Assembly (NCBI RefSeq): GCF_016125515.1
Contig: NZ_WGLO01000002.1
Location: 62,001 to 126,000, forward strand
Direction: 5' to 3'
DNA length: 64,000 nucleotides
Source: Hyphomonas sp.
Lineage (GTDB): Bacteria > Pseudomonadota > Alphaproteobacteria > Caulobacterales > Hyphomonadaceae
The notes below the pieces were generated by a model. That model was given only the letters and a program-made list of their open reading frames with translations. It was not told the origin of the DNA and made no database searches. Position numbers and translations under genes: made by a program. The first letter of the stretch is position 1; each line of letters opens with the position of its first letter. This document shows positions 41,745 to 50,525 of the stretch, piece after piece.

Positions 41745-41867
41745 GACATTGCCTCCCTGCCCGTCCCACATGTGACGCGGCCCCGGCGCAAGCGCAAGCC
41801 AAACTTCACCGGCTGCGCAGCGCCTCAGGCTTGACGGCCAGAGGCGCTGGTAACAGGGCGCCGGAAA

Positions 41868-42362
41868 TCAGAGGCGGTAACGGATCTGGTCAGACCAGAA
41901 GCGCTCGAGACGCGAGATCGTCTTGTTGAGCTGCGAGAGATCGTCAGCGCGGACGCTGGCGGTCGGCTCGAGGGCAGTCGCCTGCTTCTCGAACAGTTTC
42001 TCGACGCGGGCCCGGACCTTCTTGCCGCGATCGGTGAGGCGAAGCGTAACGGTGCGCTTGTCGTCTTCCGAACGGGTCTGGATCAGGTAACCGCCTTCCT
42101 GCAGTTTCTTGACGTTGTACGAGAGGCTGGTGCCGGCAAAGGCGCCGCGGGCGCGGAGGACGGACGCTGGAGCTTCACCGTCGCCGATCTCGTACAGGAG
42201 AAGGGCCTGGACGCCGGTCAGCGACCGCTCACCACCGCGCTCGAGGTCGTCCTTGACGACATCGTGCAGACGGCGATGGGCCTGCTCAAGCAAAGACAGA
42301 GACTTCAGGAAAGACTCGCCGATAGTATTGGATGCAGTGTCCTGCATATCGATCATCATCAT
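41868..42362 (-). CDS. MarR family transcriptional regulator
   Basis: A 164-aa winged-helix regulator. LTGVQALLLYEIGDGEAP, then the recognition helix region FAGTSLSYNVKKLQEGGYLIQ and the wing DDKRTVTLRLTDRGKK place it in MarR; the long C-terminal helix (residues about 105-160) fits dimerisation. The start is uncertain among a run of ATG codons at 42354-42362 and in-frame GTGs up to 42374; I use ATG 42362. An imperfect dyad CTCAA...TTGAG (42375-42397) just upstream may be its operator. It has relatives in Caulobacterales that act on cell envelope genes, but the role here is unknown. Confidence 0.85.
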   Translation of the reverse strand: MMMIDMQDTASNTIGESFLKSLSLLEQAHRRLHDVVKDDLERGGERSLTGVQALLLYEIGDGEAPASVLRARGAFAGTSLSYNVKKLQEGGYLIQTRSEDDKRTVTLRLTDRGKKVRARVEKLFEKQATALEPTASVRADDLSQLNKTISRLERFWSDQIRYRL

Positions 42363-42374
42363 TTTCACCACCAC

Positions 42375-42397
42375 TCAACTTTTGTTGTAGTTTGAGT
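42375..42397. promoter_or_regulatory. Imperfect dyad upstream of the MarR gene
   Basis: CTCAACTTTTGTTGTAGTTTGAG has outer arms CTCAA/TTGAG and lies within the first 15-35 bases upstream of the MarR gene start. Possible autoregulatory operator; not strong enough to assign. Confidence 0.3.
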
Positions 42398-42510
42398 AGA
42401 GTTACATCACGAGGACTAATATTTTGATAAGTACGTTGAGGCTGAACAAGTAGAGCGTTAATAAAACCGCGCCGACATTAACCGTTACTGCGCCGAAACG
42501 GGCTGCAGGA

Positions 42511-43203
42511 TCAGGCGAAGACGTCGGCGGTCTCATCGCCGCCATACTTGGGACTAGGCCCGTGTTTGTTTGGGTTTCGGTGTGAATCGAAGAACATCAG
42601 AATGAACAGGATGACCCCGCCAAGATAAGGCACGAAGTTCATCAACAACATCCAGCCCGACATACCCTGGTCGTGCAGGCGACGGACTGTGACCGACATA
42701 CTTGGGATCAGACTGTATATATAGAGAAGACCCGAAGTGATGGGGATATATTCTTCACTATTGTAATTGTCTGCACCGACGAATGCTTCAGAGAGCATCA
42801 CATCCGCAATCGTCAAGACAACCAGCAATACGAGCGTAATGAAGAGGAAAGAGAAATACTCCGCACGGCGGGCGCGACCAGTAAACTTGAAGTAGTTCCG
42901 CGTCACCGCCCGGAAATAGTATTTGAACATGCCATCGCCCTTGGCGGGGCCGACGGGCGCAAAGTTGATGGGCGCGGACAGCACGGAGGCTGGCGCCGGG
43001 GACGAGACGGATGCGCCCGGCGGGCCGAGCGGATAGATGTCGCGGGCGTCTTCGCCGAGCCCAATGAAGTCTACTCGGCTGCCGGCCTTCAGGGCTTCGC
43101 CTTTGTGGACGCGGGCCGCAGTGAAATAATAGCGCCGGCCATCCTCGCCCAGGATCACTCCGGCGCCGTAGGGGTCGTCAGGTTTCAGGACTTCGCCGCG
43201 CAT
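42511..43203 (-). CDS. DUF805 membrane protein with cold-shock-like N-terminal domain
   Basis: A 230-aa protein. Residues 1-60 (MRGEVLKPDDPYGAGVILGE, DGRRYYFTAARV, GSRVDFIG) have the G-x-I...DG..Y.F layout of a cold-shock/OB domain. Residues about 90-215 are the DUF805 membrane domain: YFKFTGRARRAEYFSFLF, four helices, and VRRLHDQGMSGW, the DUF805 signature. The joint is a Pro/Ala-rich linker (about 61-85). The pairing of an OB-like domain with DUF805 is uncommon. The ATG starts right after its neighbour's upstream gap. Confidence 0.85.
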   Translation of the reverse strand: MRGEVLKPDDPYGAGVILGEDGRRYYFTAARVHKGEALKAGSRVDFIGLGEDARDIYPLGPPGASVSSPAPASVLSAPINFAPVGPAKGDGMFKYYFRAVTRNYFKFTGRARRAEYFSFLFITLVLLVVLTIADVMLSEAFVGADNYNSEEYIPITSGLLYIYSLIPSMSVTVRRLHDQGMSGWMLLMNFVPYLGGVILFILMFFDSHRNPNKHGPSPKYGGDETADVFA

Positions 43204-43272
43204 CGCCGCCTCTCCCGGATTACTCGCGGCGCATTATCGGCGCCTGCGGGCGCGCCTGTCCAGCTGCAGGCC

Positions 43273-44337
43273 TCAAGGCGCGAAGCTGAGCTCATCGTCG
43301 CCTAGGGGAGCGAAGTATTTCGCGATGTCGGCTTCGGTGACGTCTTCGAGACGCGCGGGCGACCAGACGGGGACGTTGTCCTTGTCGATGATGACGGCGC
43401 GCACGCCTTCCAGGAAGTCGCGGCTCTGCACCTTGCGCCAGCCGATGCGGAACTCCATGCGCATGTTGTCCTCGAAGGTCGCCGCTTCGCTCCCGAGGCG
43501 GAGTTGGCGAAGGGCGACCTTGACGGTTTCCGGGCTCTTGGCGCGCAGGGTGGCCGCTTCGGTGCGGGCCCAGTCGCTGCCATCGGCGTCCAGCGCGGCG
43601 AGGATCGCTTCGGCCGTATCAAAGCTGAAACAGCGGTCGATCGTCTGGCGGTGGGCTTCGAAACTGCCGGCGGGGACAGTATGGGTCAGCCGGCGGAGGA
43701 TCTCATTGAGCAGTTCGGCGGCGCCGTCGGCGAAGTCAGCGTCCCGGAGCTGGCGTGCCAGCGCGGGCACAAGTTCGGACGGCAGGAAATGGGTCGCGAC
43801 GCGGGCCGCGGCCACGTCAGCGCCCTTGAGGCGGGCACCGGTGAGCGCGAGCCAGGTGCCGAGTTCGCCGGCAAGGCGCGGCAGGAACCAGCCGCCGCCG
43901 ACATCCGGAAAGAGGCCGATGCCGGTTTCGGGCATGGCAAACACGGTGCGCTCGGTTGCGATGCGGTGGGAGCCATGGACCGAGAGGCCGACGCCGCCGC
44001 CCATCGTGACGCCATCGATGATGGAGAGGATGGGCTTGGGAAAGTCTTCGAGGGCGGCGTTCATCCGGTATTCGGTGCGGAAGAAATCGCGCGCTTCGGC
44101 GGCGTCGCCGGCCCCACTTTCGGCGAGCATACGGATGTCGCCGCCTGCGCAGAAGCCGCGCGTGCCCTCCTGATGGTCGATCCAGAGATAGTGGATGGCG
44201 GGGTCCTCCGCCCAGGCGCGGACGGCAGACAGGATGGCAGCACACATGGGCGTGTTGAGGGCATGCAGGGCCGAGGGGCGCGTCAGCGTGATACGTCCGG
44301 CACTGCCCTCCTGGCGGATGAATACGTCTTCGCTCAT
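43273..44337 (-). CDS. 3-hydroxyisobutyryl-CoA hydrolase-like crotonase
   Basis: A 354-aa crotonase-fold protein of the long HIBYL-CoA hydrolase type (about 350 aa). RGFCAGGDIRML and GGGVGLSVHGSHRI give the oxyanion loops; MPETGIGLFPDVGGGWFLPR carries the Glu-x-Gly-x2-x-Asp residues used by these hydrolases; the C-terminal helix region includes FEDNMRMEFRIGWRKVQSRDFLEGVRAVIIDKDN, diagnostic for the family. It would hydrolyse 3-hydroxyisobutyryl-CoA in valine breakdown. An acyl-CoA dehydrogenase and a beta-hydroxyacid dehydrogenase lie within 10 kb. Confidence 0.9.
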   Translation of the reverse strand: MSEDVFIRQEGSAGRITLTRPSALHALNTPMCAAILSAVRAWAEDPAIHYLWIDHQEGTRGFCAGGDIRMLAESGAGDAAEARDFFRTEYRMNAALEDFPKPILSIIDGVTMGGGVGLSVHGSHRIATERTVFAMPETGIGLFPDVGGGWFLPRLAGELGTWLALTGARLKGADVAAARVATHFLPSELVPALARQLRDADFADGAAELLNEILRRLTHTVPAGSFEAHRQTIDRCFSFDTAEAILAALDADGSDWARTEAATLRAKSPETVKVALRQLRLGSEAATFEDNMRMEFRIGWRKVQSRDFLEGVRAVIIDKDNVPVWSPARLEDVTEADIAKYFAPLGDDELSFAP

Positions 44338-44491
44338 GGCCTGGCGCCCTCCGTGGAATCGTAACCCAAGCGTAAATGCCCGCTTTGTGTTTTCAAACAA
44401 GGCGTTTCGGCAAGCGTTTACGTGTTTATGCGAAGGTAAGGCTCAACCGCTGCCCTTTCCTGCCCTGTCTTCCACAGAACCCGGAACGAAC

Positions 44492-44779
44492 ATGTCCAGT
44501 CTAGCACCGCAGAATTCCCGCCTTGATGTGGCCCGGATCAACCGCCGTGGCCAGCGCGTGCGGGTCGATGCCCGCGGAATCGTCAAGATTGGCTGGTTCA
44601 AGAAACAGGATGTCGAGATCCGCGACGTGTCGCCGGGCGGCGCGCGGTTGGCGCTGCCAGAGGGCGTGCTGCTGCCGGACGAGTTCGAATTGCGCCTGCC
44701 GCAGTTCAAGCATCCGCGCCAGTGCGTGAAGCGTTGGGAATGCGGCCTCGAGATCGGCGTCGAGTTCCTGCTCGGCTGA
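44492..44779 (+). CDS. PilZ-domain protein
   Basis: A 95-aa single-domain protein. NRRGQRVRVDARGIVKIG holds the RxxxR element (QRVRVDAR region) of c-di-GMP-binding PilZ domains, and VEIRDVSPGGARLALPE gives the D/NxSxxG motif. The set suggests a c-di-GMP sensor, though the Arg spacing is not classical. It is divergent from the HIBYL-CoA hydrolase gene. Possible links to motility or envelope, with ctrA, flhF and motB elsewhere in the window. Confidence 0.75.
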   Translation: MSSLAPQNSRLDVARINRRGQRVRVDARGIVKIGWFKKQDVEIRDVSPGGARLALPEGVLLPDEFELRLPQFKHPRQCVKRWECGLEIGVEFLLG

Positions 44780-44795
44780 GCCGGCGGGCGGCGGA

Positions 44796-45635
44796 TCAGT
44801 TGAGGGCGCAGCCCTCGATCGTGATCCGGTGCATCAGGCGGCGTTCGCCGTGATAATCATTCATCGCCCAGTGCCAGGTTGACCGGTTGTCCCAGAAGGC
44901 GACGGAACCGTCGCGCCATTTGAACCTGTGCGCGTGGTCCGGCTTCATGGCTTGCGCGTAGAGGCGCATGAGCAGCGCGTTGGACTGCTCGTCCGTGTAC
45001 CCCACAATCCGTGTGGTGAAGGCGGGATTGACGTAGAGCGCCTTGCGGCCGCTGAGCGGGTGGGTGATGACCACGGGATGGCTGACATCTTCGAGCACGT
45101 CGGCCGCGGCGGCGTTGCCGATGCGCGGGCCGGTATCGTCATTGGCCTTGTAATAATTGTCCGAGCCCGAGCCGAAGATGTGCTTGGCGGAATGGACCGC
45201 GCGCAGGCGGGCGATCTCTCTCTTTGTCGGTTCGTCGAGCGTGTCGTAGGCGGTGTACATGGAGGCAAACCAGGTGTCGCCGCCGGTATCGGGCAATTGC
45301 CGCGCGACCAGAACGGAGCCCATGGCGGGCTCGACGTCGTAGGAGTGGTCCGTGTGCCAGCCGCCGCCGATATTGGTTTTCTGTTCCTTCTCCTTCAGCA
45401 CCAGCGCGATTTCCGGATAGCGCTCATGCGCGAGGAAGAAGCGGTTGATGTTGATCGGACCGAAGCGGCGGGCAAAGGCGATGTGATCGTCTTCACTGAG
45501 CGACTGGTCGCGGAAGAACACGACGCCATAGTGTGCATAGGCGGCCTGGACGGCCGCGAATTCGGCGTGGGACATCTGGCGGATATCGATGCCGTTGATC
45601 TCGGCGCCCGCACCCGGAAGCGGGGTAAGCTGCAT
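44796..45635 (-). CDS. TauD/TfdA-family 2-oxoglutarate dioxygenase
   Basis: A 279-aa Fe(II)/2-oxoglutarate dioxygenase. HxD ligands are in WHTDHSY (His94, Asp96); the distal part includes WDNRSTWHWAMNDYHGERRLMHRITI with the third His and the Arg that binds 2-oxoglutarate. Family length is about 280. The substrate may be a sulfonate, phenoxyacetate or other carboxylate. It starts at ATG 45635 and ends 16 bases from the convergent PilZ gene. Confidence 0.9.
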   Translation of the reverse strand: MQLTPLPGAGAEINGIDIRQMSHAEFAAVQAAYAHYGVVFFRDQSLSEDDHIAFARRFGPININRFFLAHERYPEIALVLKEKEQKTNIGGGWHTDHSYDVEPAMGSVLVARQLPDTGGDTWFASMYTAYDTLDEPTKREIARLRAVHSAKHIFGSGSDNYYKANDDTGPRIGNAAAADVLEDVSHPVVITHPLSGRKALYVNPAFTTRIVGYTDEQSNALLMRLYAQAMKPDHAHRFKWRDGSVAFWDNRSTWHWAMNDYHGERRLMHRITIEGCALN

Positions 45636-45709
45636 GGTTTTCCTCCCGGCCCGCACTTGATGGCAGGTTTCAATAAGTCAGCATAATCCGGCGACCGGGC
45701 CGCTGGCAA

Positions 45710-46267
45710 TCAGGCGGCGTCGATGGCCTTGCCGGTCGTCATGCGCGCCAGAACGCCGTCCTTGTCGATGACCAGATGCTTGATGGCCGCAGCGATGTGC
45801 AGTGCAACAAGAATGGCGAGGATCCAGGCGCCATATTCATGCACTTCATGGGTGATCTCGCCCACCGCTTCGATCTTGGCGACCGGAGGGATGGTGAAGA
45901 GCCCATAGATGCTGATCGGGCGTCCGCCCAGCAAGGACATGGAAACACCCGACAGCGGCATCACCAGCATCATGACCAGAAGGCCCCAATGGGTGACCTT
46001 GGACGCCAGTACCTGCCAGCCAGCCACGCCGGGTGCCGGCGCCGGGAAGCCCTGCCGGATGCGCCAGACGACGCGCCATAGAATGACCAGAAGCAGCACG
46101 GTGCCGGTGGCCTTGTGCAGTGCCATGATCGGGCCCTTGGCTTCGCGCGTCAGGCCGCCGAACTCGAGATAGAAGCCAACTGCCAACATGCCGAGCACAC
46201 AGAGCGCGACGATCCAGTGATTGAGGCGGGAGATGCCGCCATAGGTAGCTGTGTTAGAGTCGGTCAT
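45710..46267 (-). CDS. Cytochrome b561
   Basis: A 185-aa four-helix heme protein: SRLNHWIVALCVLGMLAVGF (helix 1), ALHKATGTVLLLVILWRVVW (helix 2), THWGLLVMMLVMPLSGVSMS (helix 3) and HEVHEYGAWILAILVALHIAAAIKHL (helix 4), with His pairs to ligate two hemes. Family of di-heme membrane cytochromes that pass electrons to quinone or superoxide. It lies between TauD and globin on the same strand, an electron-transfer or oxygen-handling neighbourhood. Confidence 0.92.
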   Translation of the reverse strand: MTDSNTATYGGISRLNHWIVALCVLGMLAVGFYLEFGGLTREAKGPIMALHKATGTVLLLVILWRVVWRIRQGFPAPAPGVAGWQVLASKVTHWGLLVMMLVMPLSGVSMSLLGGRPISIYGLFTIPPVAKIEAVGEITHEVHEYGAWILAILVALHIAAAIKHLVIDKDGVLARMTTGKAIDAA

Positions 46268-46337
46268 CGAAGCATATCCCTGTGCAGCCCGAGCGGATTG
46301 CCGGAGGGTAACGGAGCGTCAGCCTGCGCGCCAGAGC

Positions 46338-46727
46338 TTATTGAACGGCGGTGATTTCAGCGAGAAGACCGGCCCAGGCGGCTTCCATGGCGGGCGTCCA
46401 TGCGTCGCCGATCAGTTCGCGGAACGTATCGCGAATGGCAATGAACATGAGTTCGAAATCCGCCTCGGACACACCATAGCCGCCATGGGCGAAACGCGAG
46501 GAGGAGATGATCACCCGCTGGGTAGGGCTGTTTTCGAGCAGGCCGAGGATCGCGGTGAAACAGGTTTCCAGCATCGAGCCGCGCACGCCGCCATCTGTGT
46601 CCATGACAAACAGCTTCTCGAACTCGGGGCGCAGCTGAAACAAGCGGGCATAGATCAGCGGCGCGGGATCGGCACAGGCCTCGCCGGCACGCTCCAGCGT
46701 ATCGAGGATGATCTCCGTCTGCAGCAT
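46338..46727 (-). CDS. Globin family protein
   Basis: A 129-aa single-domain globin. LIYARLFQLRPEFEKLF is the B-C-D helix region; SSSRFAHGGYGVSEADFELM carries proximal His81 and the Gly-Tyr-Gly-Val turn found in many proteobacterial haemoglobins; TPAMEAAWAGLLAEI closes the H helix. The short start at ATG 46727 fits the family; a longer frame is antisense to the SDR gene. Ligand binding (O2 or NO) is inferred. Confidence 0.85.
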   Translation of the reverse strand: MLQTEIILDTLERAGEACADPAPLIYARLFQLRPEFEKLFVMDTDGGVRGSMLETCFTAILGLLENSPTQRVIISSSRFAHGGYGVSEADFELMFIAIRDTFRELIGDAWTPAMEAAWAGLLAEITAVQ

Positions 46728-46848
46728 CCTGAATGTTGTGGCAGAGGCGGCTGGCGCGGTCAAAGCTGCCCCTGCGGCAGGACAAAGGCGCGATTGCAAG
46801 GCCGCACGCGGCGGCGCAGGATGCAGAAAAATCCGAGGGAGAAACACG

Positions 46849-47697
46849 ATGAAATCGCTTGAAGGAAAAACCGCATTCGTGACCGGCGCCGCATCCGGCA
46901 TCGGCCTCGGCATCGCCACTGCACTAGCGCAGGCCGGCGTAAAGGTGATGATGTGTGACATCGAGAAGGCCGCGCTGGACAAGGCCGTGGCGAGCCTGCG
47001 CGACACCAATGCCGATGTGGACGGCGTGGTGGCGGACGTGTCGTTGAAGGACAACCTGCAGCGCGCGGCCGACGAAACCATCGCACGCTTCGGCAAGGTG
47101 CACATCCTGGTCAATAATGCCGGCGTGGGCGGCGGCGGCGATTACGGCACGTGGAATGACGCCGGCTGGAACTGGGTGATGGGTGTGAACCTCTGGTCGG
47201 TGATCTGGGGCATCGAGATTTTCGGGCCGCTGATCGAGAGACATGGCGAAGGCGGGCAGATCGTATCGACCGCCTCCATCGCCGGCATGATTGCAGCGAC
47301 GAACCCCTCCTATGACGTCACGAAGTTCGGCGTGGTGGCGCTGTCGGAAGGGCTGCGCCCGAAGCTGGCTCCGAAGGGGATCGGCGTCTCGGTCCTGTGC
47401 CCCGGATTCATCCGTACCAAGATCATGGAGTCGACCCGCAACATTCCAGACCGGTTTGCAGGCAAGATCAACACGGAGGTTCCGGACACGGTGTCGAGCG
47501 AACTTCTGGCCGGCGCGGCCGAGGCGATCGCGCATGGCATCGATCCGCTTTATGTGGGCGAGCTGGTGCGCGAAGCCATCGAAGGCGACTGGCCGCACAT
47601 TTTCACCGACCTGCAGTTCGAGCCGTTCATTGACGCCCGCTTTGCGATGATCAAGGCCGGCTTCGATCGGATCCGGGACCGCACGCCGCGGCATTAG
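46849..47697 (+). CDS. Short-chain dehydrogenase/reductase
   Basis: A 282-aa classical SDR: TGAASGIGLGIATAL, VNNAGVGGGGD, STASIAGM and catalytic YDVTKFGVVAL. Asp of MMCDIEK after beta-2 suggests NAD. The C-terminal 60 residues (AEAIAHGIDPLYVGELV, FTDLQFEPFIDARFAMIKAGF) form a family-specific extension also seen in steroid or alkyl-substrate SDRs of hyphomonads. GAGGGAG precedes ATG 46849. Confidence 0.92.
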   Translation: MKSLEGKTAFVTGAASGIGLGIATALAQAGVKVMMCDIEKAALDKAVASLRDTNADVDGVVADVSLKDNLQRAADETIARFGKVHILVNNAGVGGGGDYGTWNDAGWNWVMGVNLWSVIWGIEIFGPLIERHGEGGQIVSTASIAGMIAATNPSYDVTKFGVVALSEGLRPKLAPKGIGVSVLCPGFIRTKIMESTRNIPDRFAGKINTEVPDTVSSELLAGAAEAIAHGIDPLYVGELVREAIEGDWPHIFTDLQFEPFIDARFAMIKAGFDRIRDRTPRH

Positions 47698-47716
47698 ACG
47701 CGTCCGGCTAAAGGCT

Positions 47717-47741
47717 ACGCCTCTCCTGAAGGGAGAGGCGT
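47717..47741. terminator. Convergent-gene hairpin terminator
   Basis: ACGCCTCTCC-TGAAG-GGAGAGGCGT is a perfect 10-bp stem with 5-base loop in the 55-bp gap between convergent SDR (ends 47697) and acyl-CoA dehydrogenase (ends 47753). A clear T-run is absent on either side, so termination may need other factors. Confidence 0.55.
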
Positions 47742-47752
47742 GGAACGCCGTT

Positions 47753-48892
47753 TCAGCCCTTCAGCATGTCCCGGCTGATGATGACGCGCATGATCTCGTT
47801 CGTGCCTTCGAGGATCTGGTGGACCCTCAGGTCACGGACGATACGTTCGACGTGGTAATCGGCCAGGTAGCCGTAGCCGCCGTGGATCTGGAGCGCATCG
47901 TTGGCGACCTTGAAGGCCGTGTCTGTGACGAAACGCTTCGCCATGGCGCACCAGCGGGTAGCGTCCGGTGTCTTACCGTCGAGCCGGCCCGCGGCTTCAT
48001 ACAGCATCACACGGGCGGCCTGAAGCTCGGTTTCCATGTCGGCCAGCTTGAACTGGACGGACTGGAAATCGGCGATGGCCTTGCCGAACTGCTTGCGGTC
48101 CTGCGCATAGGCGACGGCCTTGTCGAGTGCGAGCTGGGCGCCGCCGAGGGCGCAGGCCGCGATGTTGAGACGGCCGCCATCAAGGCCCGCCATGGCGAAC
48201 TTGAAGCCGTGGCCTTCCTCGCCGATCCGGTTGGCGGCGGGCACGCGCACCTCGTCGAGGATCACCTGCGCCGTCGGCTGGCTCTTCCAACCCATCTTGC
48301 GCTCGTTCGCACCGAAGGAGAGGCCCTTCATGCCTTTCTCGAGAATGAAGGTCGAGACGCCTTTTGCTCCGTCATCGGACGTGCGCGCCATCAGGACGTA
48401 CAAGTCCGATGTGCCGGCGCCGGAGATGAACTGTTTGGTGCCGGTGAGGACATAGTCGTCGCCATCGCGGACAGCTTTGGTCTTCAGGCTTGCCGCATCG
48501 GAGCCCGAACCCGGCTCGGTGAGGCAATAGGAGGCGATCAGTTCCATTGAGGTGAGGCGCGGCACCCAGGCCTTGCGCTGGGCGTCGGAGCCGAACGTAT
48601 CGATCATCCAGGAGGCCATGTTGTGGATAGAGATGAAGGCGGCCGTGGAAACGTCGCCATAGGCGAGCTGTTCGAAGATCAGCGCCGCATCGGTGCGCGT
48701 GAGGCCCGACCCGCCGACATCATCCTTGACGTAGATGCCGGCAAAGCCAAGCTCGGCAGTCGACCGGATCACGTCCACCGGGAAATTGCTGTCCCGGTCC
48801 CAGGCTTCGGAATGCGGCAGCAGCTGCGCCTCGGCAAACTTGCGCGCCATGTCGCGGATCATCACGCGTTCGTCATCAAACATGAGGCTCAT
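47753..48892 (-). CDS. Acyl-CoA dehydrogenase (isobutyryl-CoA-type)
   Basis: A 379-aa FAD enzyme: YCLTEPGSGSDAASL (FAD/substrate loop), FISGAGTSDLYVLMARTS, YAQDRKQFGKAIADFQ, and ILEGTNEIMRVII, where Glu of EGTNE is the catalytic base. Similarity to isobutyryl-CoA dehydrogenase is suggested by QIHGGYGYLADYHVERI. It oxidises acyl-CoA to enoyl-CoA and donates electrons to ETF. Start at 48892 (MSLMFDDERVMIRDMARKF). It would supply a substrate for HIBYL-CoA hydrolase in valine breakdown. Confidence 0.93.
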   Translation of the reverse strand: MSLMFDDERVMIRDMARKFAEAQLLPHSEAWDRDSNFPVDVIRSTAELGFAGIYVKDDVGGSGLTRTDAALIFEQLAYGDVSTAAFISIHNMASWMIDTFGSDAQRKAWVPRLTSMELIASYCLTEPGSGSDAASLKTKAVRDGDDYVLTGTKQFISGAGTSDLYVLMARTSDDGAKGVSTFILEKGMKGLSFGANERKMGWKSQPTAQVILDEVRVPAANRIGEEGHGFKFAMAGLDGGRLNIAACALGGAQLALDKAVAYAQDRKQFGKAIADFQSVQFKLADMETELQAARVMLYEAAGRLDGKTPDATRWCAMAKRFVTDTAFKVANDALQIHGGYGYLADYHVERIVRDLRVHQILEGTNEIMRVIISRDMLKG

Positions 48893-48950
48893 TGGCACCG
48901 CGCCCTTATGCAATTAAGTCTGGCCCCGAATTGCGACGGAGCCCCCCTTG

Positions 48951-49496
48951 ATGTCAATGCGACGCCTTCCTGAGGGGTACTGGATTTCGGGCGCGGCGGT
49001 GGACGAAATCCCGGCCCTGATCGCCGTGGATCTCGCCTCCGGACAGCTGTTTGCGGGCACAGGGCTGCTGCCCGAGAGCGAGGAAGACGACTTCGTGCCG
49101 GCCGATGTGTACGGGGCGGCGATTCCGGCCGGGCACGTGTTTGCGGCGCGCGACCGGAAGGGCAAGCCGGTGGGCTTTGCGCTGACTTCGGTGCGGGACG
49201 GATCGCTCTATCTCGACCAGATCAGCGTGGACCCGGCCCATGGCCGCAAGGGCCTTGGCGCGGCGCTGGTGCGCCGGGTGGTCAGGGATGCCCGGGACCG
49301 GAGGCTGAAATCGGTAACCCTGTCCACCTTCCGGGACGTGGCCTGGAATGGGCCGTTCTACCGGTCGCTGGGCTTCCGGGAGGTGGCGCGCCGGAAGATG
49401 ACCGCGTGGATGCTGGAACTTGAGGGCATCCAGGCCGAGAAGGGCCTGGACGTGGACAAGCGCTGCTTCATGGCGCGGCGTTCCGGCTGGTTGTGA
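48951..49496 (+). CDS. GNAT family N-acetyltransferase
   Basis: A 181-aa acetyltransferase. The GNAT core is LDQISVDPAHGRKGLGAALVRRVV (motif A, acetyl-CoA P-loop R/Q-x-x-G-x-G/A), followed by FYRSLGFREVARRK (motif B). Substrate unknown. Start uncertain between ATG 48951 and 48957; the double MSMRR/MRR start is close. It is divergent from the acyl-CoA dehydrogenase gene. Confidence 0.87.
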   Translation: MSMRRLPEGYWISGAAVDEIPALIAVDLASGQLFAGTGLLPESEEDDFVPADVYGAAIPAGHVFAARDRKGKPVGFALTSVRDGSLYLDQISVDPAHGRKGLGAALVRRVVRDARDRRLKSVTLSTFRDVAWNGPFYRSLGFREVARRKMTAWMLELEGIQAEKGLDVDKRCFMARRSGWL

Positions 49497-49525
49497 GCGC
49501 CGGGGAATTATCGCAAAAGGGGGGC

Positions 49526-50521
49526 ATGACCCAGTTTCCCCAAGCCTTCCCTGCCACCCGGATGCGGCGCCTGCGCCAGGCGCCCTGGGTGCGTTCGCTG
49601 ACCGCTGAAAACGTGCTGACCCCGGCCGACCTTGTCTGGGCGGTGTTCGTGCATGATGGCGAGGGCCGTGTACCGGTCGCCGCCCTGCCCGGCGTGGACC
49701 GCCTCAGCGTGAAGGAAGCGGCGCTGGCCGCCAAGCGCGCCAAGACGCTGGGCATACCTGCGATTGCGCTGTTCCCGTATATCGGGCCGGAGGGCAAGGA
49801 CGCCGAGGGCACTGGCGCGCTGTCGCCGGACGGCCTCGTCCCGCGCGCGCTGAAGGCGATGAAGGATGCCGCGCCGGAGGTCGGTCTGATCACAGACGTT
49901 GCGCTGGACGCCTATACCAGCCACGGCCATGACGGCCTGCTGGACGAGGATGGCACGATCCCGAACGATGCGACGGTGGAGCGGCTGGTGACCCAGGCGC
50001 TGGCGCACGTCGGCGCGGGCGCGGATGTGGTGGCGCCATCGGACATGATGGACGGGCGCATCGGCGCAATCCGGTCGGCCTTCGAGGAAGAAGGCTTCAC
50101 CAACGCGATGATCCTTGCCTACGCCGCCAAGTATGCCAGCGGCTTCTACGGCCCCTACCGCGAAGCCATCGGCTCGGCGGCGGCGCTGAAGGGCGACAAG
50201 AAAACCTACCAGCAGGATCCTTCGAACACGGACGAAGCGCTGCGCGAAGTGGCACTCGATCTCGCAGAGGGCGCCGACATGGTGATGGTCAAGCCGGGCC
50301 TACCCTATCTCGATGTGGTGCAGCGCGTCTCATCGACTTTCGGCGTGCCGACGCTGGCGTATCAGGTCTCGGGCGAATACGCACAGATCATGGCCGCCGC
50401 CCAGAACGGCTGGATCGACGGCGACCGCGTGATGATGGAAACCCTCGTCTGCTTCAAGCGCGCAGGCGCCGCTGGCGTGATCACCTACTTTGCAGAACGC
50501 GCGGCGGAGAAGTTGGGCTAG
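49526..50521 (+). CDS. hemB: Delta-aminolevulinic acid dehydratase
   Basis: A 331-aa porphobilinogen synthase of heme synthesis. Both Schiff-base lysines are visible in AYAAKYASGFYGPYREA and MVMVKPGLPYLD. The metal site reads VALDAYTSHGHDGLL with Asp/Ser/His where E. coli has Cys, so the Mg-type (or metal-independent) form is predicted rather than zinc. AAAGGGGG precedes ATG 49526; an upstream TTG adds an odd N-terminus. Adjacent GNAT is 29 bp upstream. Confidence 0.96.
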   Translation: MTQFPQAFPATRMRRLRQAPWVRSLTAENVLTPADLVWAVFVHDGEGRVPVAALPGVDRLSVKEAALAAKRAKTLGIPAIALFPYIGPEGKDAEGTGALSPDGLVPRALKAMKDAAPEVGLITDVALDAYTSHGHDGLLDEDGTIPNDATVERLVTQALAHVGAGADVVAPSDMMDGRIGAIRSAFEEEGFTNAMILAYAAKYASGFYGPYREAIGSAAALKGDKKTYQQDPSNTDEALREVALDLAEGADMVMVKPGLPYLDVVQRVSSTFGVPTLAYQVSGEYAQIMAAAQNGWIDGDRVMMETLVCFKRAGAAGVITYFAERAAEKLG

Positions 50522-50525
50522 GGAT

